This document shows, piece by piece, positions 8,244 through 15,076 of a DNA stretch of 15,076 nucleotides (positions are counted from its first letter, which is position 1; each line of letters starts with the position of its first letter). The translations under genes and the position numbers were made by a program. This DNA is from JBMZCV01 sp049613665 (GTDB lineage: Bacteria; Bacteroidota; Bacteroidia; Chitinophagales; UBA2359). Below the pieces are notes generated by a model that did not search any database, was not told the origin of the DNA, and was given only the letters and a program-made list of their open reading frames with translations. The DNA is taken from contig JBMZCV010000133.1 of NCBI GenBank assembly GCA_049613665.1, positions 1 to 15,076 of the forward strand, given 5' to 3'.

Positions 8244-8601
8244 AAAGAGAAACGACATATTTCAAAGACATGTCATTTGGGGTGTCGAATTTAAGCATAA
8301 CAAAAATATTGTTTTTCGCTCCAAAAAGTGCCAAAGAAACTATAAAACAGGTATGAGTTTTCAACTCGTACCACATCAAATTGGTAGTTTTTAACTACCA
8401 GATAGCTTTGAATTGGACGAATAGGTAGCTAAAAGCTACCGTTTTGGTTTAGCACGAGTTAAAAACTCATGCTGGTACACTTTTTTGTTGATATTTTTTT
8501 TAATATTAAGACTTATTATTTCGTTATTTCTTACAAAAAATAGGGCGAATGTTTATAAAAAAATACCGTGAAATTCGACACCCCACATGTCATTTCTCTT
8601 T
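8244..8601. repeat. Imperfect long inverted repeat enclosing four hairpins (possible MITE or REP cluster)
   Basis: A perfect 14-bp inverted pair GGGGTGTCGAATTT (8279-8292, complement 8571-8584) is extended outward by a near-perfect pair AAAGAGAAAYGACAT (8244-8258 and its complement at 8587-8601), with about 20 extra bases in the left arm. The interior holds four consecutive hairpins. The block fills the convergent gap between tspO and the gene at 8609. It has no coding capacity. It could be a non-autonomous element or a bidirectional transcription terminator region, or both. Confidence 0.8.
8350..8473. repeat. Cluster of four REP-like hairpins
   Basis: The four hairpins are 8350-8372 (10-bp stem with one G-T, GGTATGAGTT arms), 8382-8400 (8-bp stem, TGGTAGTT arms), 8424-8440 (7-bp stem, GGTAGCT arms) and 8451-8473 (10-bp stem, AGCACGAGTT arms). 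The outer two share the GAGTT/AACTC core and the inner two share the GGTAG/CTACC core, so the cluster itself is arranged symmetrically. All loops are three bases. Confidence 0.85.
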
Positions 8602-8608
8602 AAATAGT

Positions 8609-9901
8609 TTAATTTCTCAAAAGCTGCACAATACTTGTTCCTTCATTTGTAGAAATCGCAGCGATGTATATTCCGTTTGCAAATTTTGACGCATCTATTT
8701 TTGCAAGATGACTGTTAGGCGTAAATGTAAGCAATCGTTTTCCTTGCAAATCAAACATTTCTATCAAAGTTATATTTGTATTTGCAGCAGAAATAGTCCA
8801 ATTATCGTTTGATGGATTAGATAATATTTTTAGCCCTTCAATTTCTTTGGGCGTTTCCATTCCTATCATTAATTCTCCAAATGCTACATCATCGAAATAA
8901 TATGTTTTTTCGCCAGCCGTAGCACCATCTGTATCAAAATTGAAGAAAATAGATGCCATATTGTACGTCCAACCCATAGACAAGCCAACACTTAATGATT
9001 CTGTGCCTGATGCTTGATTGCTGAAATCAAATTCTAAGGTTTCCCAAGCTCCAGCGACAGTAGTATTTGTTTGTGTTTCGCAGGTGTGCGTTGGGTCGTT
9101 TGAGTCTTCTACTTTCAAACGAATAGGTGTGCCAGCTTCAGGAGACCATACTTTGATGGTCATTTTTGAAGTCGATAAAGTGAGTGGTATGTCGGTTGCA
9201 AAACCAGCAGGTGTGCCAATCGTAGTGCCTGCCCAAGTTGCTGCTCCATTGGTTTTGATGACTTGTATGACAGTATTGTTTGCATTGTTAGGGTCGGCTA
9301 CTAAAGAAGATACGTTTCCACCAAAATCAGTCATGGTGTAATTGACTCCTGTGCTTTCGAAATCGACGGGCAAATCAATAGGTGTGCCTGTATATAGTTG
9401 TTCAATGTCATCGAAAAGGAAAGTAGATGTTTCAGAACCATCGCCTATATTGCCAAAATCGAACATAAAAACAATAGCATTAAAATTGGTAGGTTCGCCG
9501 CTAAAATCCCATGTCAAAACTTCCCATTCGTTGGAAACTGTTGTTTGAACATCTCGTTCTGTTTCTCCTGCTCCTTCGAGCTTAAATTTTACGGTTGTTC
9601 CAATAGGAGCGGTCGTATAAACTTTCATTGAGATAGCTGTTGAGCTAGAAAAATCTAGGTTGGCAGCTAGTTCTATTTTGCTTCCAGACCAAATTTGTCC
9701 GCCATTTCTAACGATTTGTGCGACTTTATTGCTGGTATTGATGCCGTTTTGCTGTGGATTGTCTATTACACTAGCTGTACCTCCATCAAAATCAATGAAA
9801 TTGGAGGTAGTTATTGCGGTTTCAAAATCTATTGGCAGGGTTTGGGCGGTGCTAAATGTGAATGTGAACAGTAGCATGAATAGTGTGATTGTTGTTCTCA
9901 T
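8609..9901 (-). CDS. Secreted protein with two galactose-binding-like modules and T9SS tail
   Basis: The 430-residue protein starts with a signal peptide (MRTTITLFMLLFTFTFSTAQ, likely cut between Ala19 and Gln20). Two related beta-rich modules follow, about 22-165 and 172-340. Each opens with a (I/V)DFE segment plus an FGG or FDGG turn, has a central (A/T)W-x-G-(S/T) stretch, and ends with a YFDD or LFDDIE strand, which resembles CBM4/CBM-like jelly-roll folds of carbohydrate-binding proteins. The tail (about 355-430; GLKILSNPSNDNW to VQLLRN) is a T9SS type A sorting domain. Export to the surface or medium is therefore likely; glycan binding is inferred from fold resemblance and no enzyme domain is present. 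I chose the ATG at 9901 because it begins the signal peptide; the in-frame codon at 9955 would add 18 residues encoded by a REP palindrome. The RAYT gene ends 70 bases upstream on the same strand. Confidence 0.82.
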   Translation of the reverse strand: MRTTITLFMLLFTFTFSTAQTLPIDFETAITTSNFIDFDGGTASVIDNPQQNGINTSNKVAQIVRNGGQIWSGSKIELAANLDFSSSTAISMKVYTTAPIGTTVKFKLEGAGETERDVQTTVSNEWEVLTWDFSGEPTNFNAIVFMFDFGNIGDGSETSTFLFDDIEQLYTGTPIDLPVDFESTGVNYTMTDFGGNVSSLVADPNNANNTVIQVIKTNGAATWAGTTIGTPAGFATDIPLTLSTSKMTIKVWSPEAGTPIRLKVEDSNDPTHTCETQTNTTVAGAWETLEFDFSNQASGTESLSVGLSMGWTYNMASIFFNFDTDGATAGEKTYYFDDVAFGELMIGMETPKEIEGLKILSNPSNDNWTISAANTNITLIEMFDLQGKRLLTFTPNSHLAKIDASKFANGIYIAAISTNEGTSIVQLLRN

Positions 9902-9921
9902 TTTTTTTATTTTGTTTAGAC

Positions 9922-9950
9922 AGACCTTCAAGGTTTTAAAAACCTGGTCT
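9922..9950. repeat. REP-like palindrome with bulge, 3' side of the RAYT gene
   Basis: Outer arms AGACC (9922-9926) and GGTCT (9946-9950) and an inner stem AGGTTTT (9931-9937) with AAAACCT (9939-9945) leave TTCA (9927-9930) as a one-sided bulge. An imperfect hairpin with a bulge is the typical shape of REP sequences processed by RAYT transposases. It lies between the RAYT stop and the next gene. Confidence 0.75.
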
Positions 9951-9971
9951 AGCATTTGAAAGTTTGATATA

Positions 9972-10577
9972 TTATTCTAATTCAAAAGTTAGTTTTCCAT
10001 TAATTTCATTTTGATGATAGTTCCAAAATTTATCTTTATTACCAAACCATTCTATTACCTCTTCTCTAGCAAGCTTTGTTGCTTTCGTAGAAAAAAAAGT
10101 TTGAAAAGATGAGTATTTCCATTCTCGCAAATCTTCTACAAATCCATGATGAACAGGATTGAAATGTATATAATGAATTATTTGTCTGAAATATTCATCA
10201 TTATGAATGTGTTTTCGTTTAAAATTTTGCATAAACAAACTTCCGCTTCTATTTTGTTGCTTATTGAATGCTTTAGAATAGGAATTGAATAAATTGCTAA
10301 ATTGTTGTGAAATCTTATGAGATGTATTTTTTGTTTTTGTAGGTTTTTGAAAAACTAGCAACTTCAACAATTCATTTTCAGGCTTTATTCGTATCGCAAA
10401 ATGTATATGATTCGGCATTAAACAGTAGGCAAAAGTATCGGCTATTGGATTAATGTCGTAAGCGTACTTTTTTAAAAAGAAATAATAATTCTCTTCTTTT
10501 GCAAACAAATTTTCTGAACCATTTGCATGGTTGTAGATGTGGTAATATTTATTGGGTTCTAATGGTATTTTCAGCAT
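9972..10577 (-). CDS. REP-associated tyrosine transposase (RAYT, Y1/IS200-like HUH enzyme)
   Basis: RAYTs are single-copy Y1 HUH endonucleases that cut and join single-stranded REP hairpins and are believed to spread them. This 201-residue protein has the N-terminal motif YHIYNHANGSE (12-22), the metal-binding HUH motif His57-Ile58-His59 in MPNHIHF, the probable nucleophile Tyr100 in FNSYSKAFNK, the motif RSGSLFMQNFKRKHI (110-124) and the terminal block YIHFNPVHHGFV (136-147) followed by EWKYSSF. Length and motif order fit the family. All catalytic elements are present, so it looks intact. A -7 promoter match stands upstream, and CCTTCAAGG-type palindromes lie on both sides, the likely substrates. 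It carries no flanking insertion-sequence ends of its own. Confidence 0.93.
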   Translation of the reverse strand: MLKIPLEPNKYYHIYNHANGSENLFAKEENYYFFLKKYAYDINPIADTFAYCLMPNHIHFAIRIKPENELLKLLVFQKPTKTKNTSHKISQQFSNLFNSYSKAFNKQQNRSGSLFMQNFKRKHIHNDEYFRQIIHYIHFNPVHHGFVEDLREWKYSSFQTFFSTKATKLAREEVIEWFGNKDKFWNYHQNEINGKLTFELE

Positions 10578-10604
10578 TTTTTATAAATTATTTTTTGTTA
10601 ATAA

Positions 10605-10615
10605 ACCTTGAAGGT
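10605..10615. repeat. Half REP palindrome in the RAYT leader
   Basis: The 11-base palindrome ACCTTGAAGGT repeats half of the longer palindrome at 10745-10777. It lies 28 bases upstream of the RAYT start codon, between the promoter candidate and the ATG, within the presumed 5' leader of the mRNA. Confidence 0.6.
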
Positions 10616-10635
10616 AATTATATTATATGCACTAG

Positions 10636-10643
10636 CAAATATA
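10636..10643 (-). promoter_or_regulatory. Candidate -7 promoter box for the RAYT gene
   Basis: On the minus strand this reads TATATTTG, a full match to TAnnTTTG. A TTTT tetramer stands 19 bases upstream, one base from the -33 TTTG. The predicted transcript would have a leader of about 50 bases containing the ACCTTGAAGGT palindrome. Confidence 0.55.
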
Positions 10644-10692
10644 AAACATTTCTATAATAAAAAAAACATAAAGCTACTTTTTCCAAAAAAGA

Positions 10693-10731
10693 AAATCTCG
10701 CTAATTTCTATAACAGAAACTAGCGAGATTT
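10693..10731. terminator. Bidirectional terminator hairpin between the RAYT and giant surface protein genes
   Basis: A 17-bp stem with one A-C mismatch (10693-10709 with 10715-10731) has a 5-base loop. Both sides run into T-rich sequence: TATTTTTTTA on the plus strand, TTTTCTTTTTTGG on the minus strand. It lies just after the stop of the minus-strand gene ending at 10782 and most likely ends that transcript. Confidence 0.8.
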
Positions 10732-10744
10732 ATTTTTTTATAGC

Positions 10745-10777
10745 AAACCTTGAAGGTTTTAAAAACCTTCAAGGTTT
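10745..10777. repeat. Long perfect REP-like palindrome, 5' side of the RAYT gene
   Basis: AAACCTTGAAGGTTTT (10745-10760) is fully complementary to 10762-10777, separated by one base. Each 16-base arm itself contains the ACCTTGAAGGT palindrome, so it can also fold as two small hairpins. It lies 5 bases after the stop codon of the giant surface protein and may contribute to termination. Confidence 0.85.
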
Positions 10778-10781
10778 AGGT

Positions 10782-13700
10782 TTAATATTTCACAAACTTT
10801 TCAGTAATGATGTTATCATTAATTCGTATCGTCACATTGTAGATACCTGCTGGGTATGCACCAATGTTTAATACTTCGTTGTGAGTATCGTTGTCGTTGG
10901 TGTTCAAAGTTTCTGCAAACATTGTACGTCCATTGATGTCATATACCATCATTTCGGCAGTTGTAGCATCTGTGTTGAAGCTAACAGTTGTCGTTGAAGT
11001 AGCCATAGAAGGCATGATATTCATGTTGTAAGCGATTTCGCCTGTTTCAGTTGTCTCAATTTTACCTTCGCCATTACCAGCTTCGTTTGCACCTTCTGCG
11101 TCACAATCGTCTGTTACGTTCACTTCTACTACAATTGTTTGACACATTCCTAAGCTGTTACAACCTGTAATTGTAATGCTTTCTTCGCCTACGAATAATG
11201 GTAATGCTGTATATTGCACACAACCATTTTCTAAAACTTTAATGCTACAATTGTAAGTCGTATTCGCTTCTGTAATTTCAACATCTAAGTCGCCAGACAA
11301 TTCACAAAACTCTGGGCAGATAATAACTGGAGAAATTGGTTCTGCACAAATAAATGTGATTTCTTCGCAATCTCCTACTACTTCAATGCTTACTGATGCC
11401 ATATCGCAGTCTCCGTTTTCGTCGCAAATTTGATACATAAACTCATCTGTTCCTGTAAAGCCAGCATCTGGAGTATATTGGAATACACCATTTACAAGTT
11501 CTACTGTTCCATTCAATGGATTTGTGAAAGACATGATAGTCATATCGTCACCATCAAGGTCTATATCATTGCCTAATACATCAACGATAGTCGGCTGATT
11601 TTCTGTTACGCTGATATTATCGTTGTTGGCTTGTGGAGCATTGTTTGGCAAACAGTTTTCGCTCACTTGAACATAAGCATAAGCCGTATCGCAAACTGCA
11701 CCATTACAAGCAATAATTTCAAGTGTATCTGCACCTTCAAATAATGGAAGTGCGGTATATTGAACACAGTCGTCTAAAATATCTATCGTACAGCTAAACA
11801 TCGTATTGACATCGACAATTTCAAAACCATCGCCAATACAGAAGTCTGGACAAATGATAGTTGGTGTAACTGGCTCAATGCACCCAACAAAGATAGGTTG
11901 CGTTTGACAGTTATCGTCAGTTGGAATTATTCCAAAGTCTTCTTCGCTAATTACCTCACCAGTTTCAAGGTCGTAAGTAATACTTGAAGGTGTTGTAAAT
12001 TCAAAACCATCAGGCAATGATTCTACATCTATTTCAATAGTATAAGTACCTTCTGGCAAGTCTGTAAATTCAAAGAAACCATTTTCATCAGTTGTGATAG
12101 TATCCATTGGGAAGCCATCTGCACCAAATAAGATAATTACAATTCCTTGTACACCTTCTTCATTTGGTTCCATTTCTCCATTTCCATTTAAGTCAAGGAA
12201 AACAACATCTGAAAGTACTGCAGATTCAACATATACAAAATCAACACCTGATTCAATATCTCCAACTGTTATATTAAGTGCTATATCATTTTCACTACTT
12301 AATATTAAGTCTGGATTATCTAAATTACTTGGTATTTGAACTGTATAGTTTCCTTCTGGAATATTATTGAATGTATAATTTCCGTTTGCATCTGTCAAAG
12401 TAGTAGTCACTAATTCGCCATTTTCATCAAATAAGCTTATTACAACACCTCCCAACAAGGTATCATCACCATCTAACGTACCATTTGTATTATTATCAGA
12501 CCAAGCTGTACCGATAATAGTACCACCTTCTTCTAAGTAACCAAAGTTAATATCTGAAATACTTTCACCAGACCCAACTTCAATAGTTTGTTGTGGTATA
12601 TTTGCAATTGTTTCGCCATTTGGCCCAAATGGTGGAACGCCTATTGTATAAATACCAGTAGTAATATCTTCAAAATTATATTGGCCATTTGTATCCGTTG
12701 TTGTGCTGTCTATTGGTAAGCCGCTTTCATCGTATAAAATAACGAGAATACCGCTTAATCCATCTTCGCCTGCACTCAACTCACCATCAAGGTTAGTATC
12801 TATCCACAAACTACCTGTAATATCAGATTCTTCAGGTAAGAAACCAAAGCCAACATCGTCCATATCTTGACCGCCTACTACTTCAATTTCTACTGAATTG
12901 TCTGTTGTAATTGGTTCGCCATTTGGCCCTTCTGTTGTTGTTGAAATGGTGTATGTGCCAGAAGGTAACATAGGAAATTCGTATTCGCCATTTTCATCAG
13001 TAATTGTCGTTGCTATCAAGTTTCCATCTTCATCAAATAAAGATATTTCAACATTTGGCAAGCCAATTTCGTTTTCATCTTGAATACCATCGCCATTCAA
13101 GTCAGCCCAAGTTGTACCACCGACATTGCTAGTAGCATAGAAACCTGCGTCAATATCTGTGATGTTTTGTCCTTCGCCCACCACAATATTTGGTGTTTGT
13201 CCACTAATAGGATTAGCGTCGCTATCTAAGTCTGGGTTTGTACCTGCTGCATTTGGCGAAGCCATATATGTTTCTGGTGCATCAAATACAACATAATACT
13301 CTCCTGCTTCCAAGTTGGCAAATAAATAACCACCTGCTGTTCCTGTCGAAATAGTTTGTATTGGTAAATCTGTATTTGCATCAAACAATGTTACAGAAAC
13401 ACCACTTAAACCTGTTTCGTCGGCATCTTGAATACCATTTCCATTATCATCATTCCAAACTAAATCTCCAATACTTCCAAGTTCAGGAGCAATTGGCGTA
13501 TAACCAAATGTTGGTGTTGCTTGCTCACCAGATGTCAAGGTAATAATATTAGCAGCATTAGTGGTTGTTACTAAGCCGTTATCTTCGCTCGGTACACTTA
13601 TCGTGTAAGTACCTGGAGTAAGGTTTTCAAAATTGATTTCGCCATCTTCGCCTGTTACGATTTCAGCTACTATGTCACCATTTTCATCTAATAAAGTAAC

Positions 13701-15076
13701 TGTAACGCCAGATAAAGGCGTTTCGTCGGCATCTTGAATACCATCGCCGTCTTCATCAAACCAAACGGTTGTATTGATAGTAGTAGTTTGATAAAAACCA
13801 GCATCAATATTTAAGTTCGTTTCATCTTCTCCTAATGTAATAACATTTGTTTGTCCAGAAGTTGGGTTAATGTCGCTATTTGTTGCTTCATTATTTCCAG
13901 CTTGTGATGGAGAAACGTCATAATCATTTGGTGTATCAAAAACAAGGTAATAATTTCCTTGAGGTAAATCAATAAATAAATACTCTCCTAAAGAAGTTGT
14001 TACTGTTTCTTCTAACATTTCATTTGTATCTGCATCATATAACGTAACTGTTACACCAGAAATACCTGTCTCGCCTGCGTCTTGAATACCATCAGCATTC
14101 AAATCTTGCCATACAAAGTCTCCGATTGTTCCGCTAGAAGTAGGGAAGTAATAACCAAAGTCCATTGCGTCATCATAGTCACCTGAAACTAAAGTCGTCG
14201 TTAAGCTTACTGGTGTCGTCGCTTCTTCGCCATTTGGCCCTGTGAATGATACTTCTACACTATATGTATCTGGTGTCAAATCTGTAAATTCATAGAAACC
14301 TGTTGCATCTGTCGTCGTCGTTGCTACGATGTTTCCATCTTCGTCAAACAAAGTAACTGCTACGCCTTCCAAACCTGTTTCTGATACATCTTGCTCGCCA
14401 TCGCCGTCTAGGTCTAACCAAACATAATCGCCTAAACCTGAGGTAGCGTAATAACCACCATCTACACTCAAATTAACTTCGCCTGCTGACAAACTCAATA
14501 TTGGTGATTGTCCATTTGATGAATCTATATCGCTATCAATATTGTCATTCGTGCCTGAATCTGATGATGTCAAAGTCAATCCTTCTACATCGCCAAACTC
14601 TATGAAATAATCGCCTGCTGGTAAATCTGTGAATAAGTATTCGCCATTGATGCCTGTCGTAACTACTTCATAAGCTGAGGTACTACCTACTTCGTAAAGT
14701 GCTACTGTTACGCCTGCTATCCCTGTCTCGCCTACATCTTGAATACCATTGGCATTCTCATCTAACCAAGCAAAGTCGCCGATTGTACCCAAAATTGGTT
14801 CGGTTGTATAACCAAAGTCCATTGCGTCATCATAGTCGCCTGAAACTAAAGTCGTCGTTAAGCTTACTGGTGTCGTCGCTTCTTCGCCATTTGGCCCTGT
14901 GAATGATACTTCTACACTATATGTATCTGGTGTCAAATCTGTAAATTCATAGAAACCTGTTGCATCTGTCGTCGTCGTTGCTACGATGTTTCCATCTTCG
15001 TCAAACAAAGTAACTGCTACGCCTTCCAAACCTGTTTCTGATACATCTTGCTCGCCATCGCCGTCTAGGTCTAACC
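10782..15076 (-). CDS. Giant SdrD-B repeat surface protein with T9SS tail (5' end missing)
   Basis: The frame is open to the right edge (last full codon at 15072-15074); a TTG at 15029 lies inside a repeat and is not a start. The visible 1430 residues hold about ten SdrD-B-like modules, each opening with an acidic calcium-type loop such as DLDGDGEQD followed by ETG-x-x-GV and a GxYxFxDLxxGxY strand pair. Two types occur: A (about 118 aa, 14789-14436, 14131-13785, 13482-13130) and B (about 100 aa; the others), alternating at first and then B only. Then come a nine-cysteine module (11652-11909), a cadherin-like/Big_9 domain (about 11376-11643), a second nine-cysteine module (11103-11369) and a C-terminal sorting tail (10782-11030, ending ITEKFVKY). 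Such stalk-like arrays position adhesins at the surface; calcium stiffening is known for SdrD-B domains, adhesion here is inferred. A palindrome and a terminator follow the stop. Confidence 0.9.
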   Translation of the reverse strand, partial: LDLDGDGEQDVSETGLEGVAVTLFDEDGNIVATTTTDATGFYEFTDLTPDTYSVEVSFTGPNGEEATTPVSLTTTLVSGDYDDAMDFGYTTEPILGTIGDFAWLDENANGIQDVGETGIAGVTVALYEVGSTSAYEVVTTGINGEYLFTDLPAGDYFIEFGDVEGLTLTSSDSGTNDNIDSDIDSSNGQSPILSLSAGEVNLSVDGGYYATSGLGDYVWLDLDGDGEQDVSETGLEGVAVTLFDEDGNIVATTTTDATGFYEFTDLTPDTYSVEVSFTGPNGEEATTPVSLTTTLVSGDYDDAMDFGYYFPTSSGTIGDFVWQDLNADGIQDAGETGISGVTVTLYDADTNEMLEETVTTSLGEYLFIDLPQGNYYLVFDTPNDYDVSPSQAGNNEATNSDINPTSGQTNVITLGEDETNLNIDAGFYQTTTINTTVWFDEDGDGIQDADETPLSGVTVTLLDENGDIVAEIVTGEDGEINFENLTPGTYTISVPSEDNGLVTTTNAANIITLTSGEQATPTFGYTPIAPELGSIGDLVWNDDNGNGIQDADETGLSGVSVTLFDANTDLPIQTISTGTAGGYLFANLEAGEYYVVFDAPETYMASPNAAGTNPDLDSDANPISGQTPNIVVGEGQNITDIDAGFYATSNVGGTTWADLNGDGIQDENEIGLPNVEISLFDEDGNLIATTITDENGEYEFPMLPSGTYTISTTTEGPNGEPITTDNSVEIEVVGGQDMDDVGFGFLPEESDITGSLWIDTNLDGELSAGEDGLSGILVILYDESGLPIDSTTTDTNGQYNFEDITTGIYTIGVPPFGPNGETIANIPQQTIEVGSGESISDINFGYLEEGGTIIGTAWSDNNTNGTLDGDDTLLGGVVISLFDENGELVTTTLTDANGNYTFNNIPEGNYTVQIPSNLDNPDLILSSENDIALNITVGDIESGVDFVYVESAVLSDVVFLDLNGNGEMEPNEEGVQGIVIILFGADGFPMDTITTDENGFFEFTDLPEGTYTIEIDVESLPDGFEFTTPSSITYDLETGEVISEEDFGIIPTDDNCQTQPIFVGCIEPVTPTIICPDFCIGDGFEIVDVNTMFSCTIDILDDCVQYTALPLFEGADTLEIIACNGAVCDTAYAYVQVSENCLPNNAPQANNDNISVTENQPTIVDVLGNDIDLDGDDMTIMSFTNPLNGTVELVNGVFQYTPDAGFTGTDEFMYQICDENGDCDMASVSIEVVGDCEEITFICAEPISPVIICPEFCELSGDLDVEITEANTTYNCSIKVLENGCVQYTALPLFVGEESITITGCNSLGMCQTIVVEVNVTDDCDAEGANEAGNGEGKIETTETGEIAYNMNIMPSMATSTTTVSFNTDATTAEMMVYDINGRTMFAETLNTNDNDTHNEVLNIGAYPAGIYNVTIRINDNIITEKFVKY
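14151..14419 (-). repeat. B-type module, near-identical DNA copy 1
   Basis: This stretch matches 14808-15076 at a fixed offset of 657 bases with a single difference (A at 14181 against G at 14838, a synonymous Gly change). The identity covers the B module only: the coding sequence next to its left end (residues YYFPTSS against YTTEPIL) differs. Confidence 0.92.
14808..15076 (-). repeat. B-type module, near-identical DNA copy 2 (cut by window edge)
   Basis: This is the partner of 14151-14419. The match is still perfect where the window ends, so its full extent is unknown. Confidence 0.92.

Noticed and set aside
10608..10871. Plus-strand reading frame across the RAYT leader, terminator and giant gene end
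   Set aside because: It is composed of a palindrome, a terminator hairpin and antisense coding sequence; the peptide has no recognisable character.
15027..15029. TTG as the start of the giant surface protein
   Set aside because: The frame continues to the window edge with a perfect continuation of the repeat (DLDGDGEQDVSETG), so this codon is internal.
1..15076. Defence system, toxin-antitoxin, retron or prophage
   Set aside because: Every sizeable gene has a clear assignment to housekeeping, surface-protein or RAYT families; no reverse transcriptase, nuclease-helicase pair, integrase or phage structural gene is present. PriA and MiaE are complete ordinary enzymes.

Overview
The window looks like a chromosomal segment of a Bacteroidota bacterium. 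The basis is an AT-rich sequence with no clear Shine-Dalgarno sites, three large secreted proteins ending in type IX secretion (T9SS) sorting tails, SprB, GEVED and SdrD-B style adhesin modules, and promoter boxes of the TAnnTTTG type. The mix of GCDSIV repeats, GEVED and long SdrD-B arrays suggests the Saprospiria/Chitinophagia side of the phylum; that placement is inference.

Layout. Positions 1-3146 (+) hold the 3' part of a multidomain secreted adhesin-like protein, followed by a strong terminator. A small DoxX-like membrane protein (3454-3825, +) follows. Between it and the convergent priA gene lies a striking non-coding block (3873-4288) built from a tandem 187/186-bp repeat with nested inverted repeats. 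On the minus strand miaE (6963-7550) precedes priA (4313-6790), probably as one transcription unit with a good promoter at about 7592. tspO (7766-8230, +) is divergent from miaE. The convergent gap 8231-8608 holds four hairpins enclosed in a long imperfect inverted repeat. A secreted two-module protein with a T9SS tail (8609-9901, -) and a REP-associated tyrosine transposase (RAYT, 9972-10577, -) follow. The RAYT gene has CCTTCAAGG-type palindromes on both sides. The right end (10782-15076, -) is the C-terminal 1430 residues of a giant surface protein with about ten SdrD-B-like modules, two copies of a nine-cysteine module, a cadherin-like domain and a C-terminal sorting tail.

How the parts relate. 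priA (replication restart), miaE (tRNA hydroxylation) and tspO are housekeeping or accessory core genes. The three T9SS substrates are cell-surface or secreted proteins that probably act in adhesion or polymer binding. The main non-coding theme is palindromic repeats: three structurally different families in about 7 kb, one of them around a RAYT gene. I see no CRISPR array, tRNA, rRNA, riboswitch, toxin-antitoxin or recognisable defence system.
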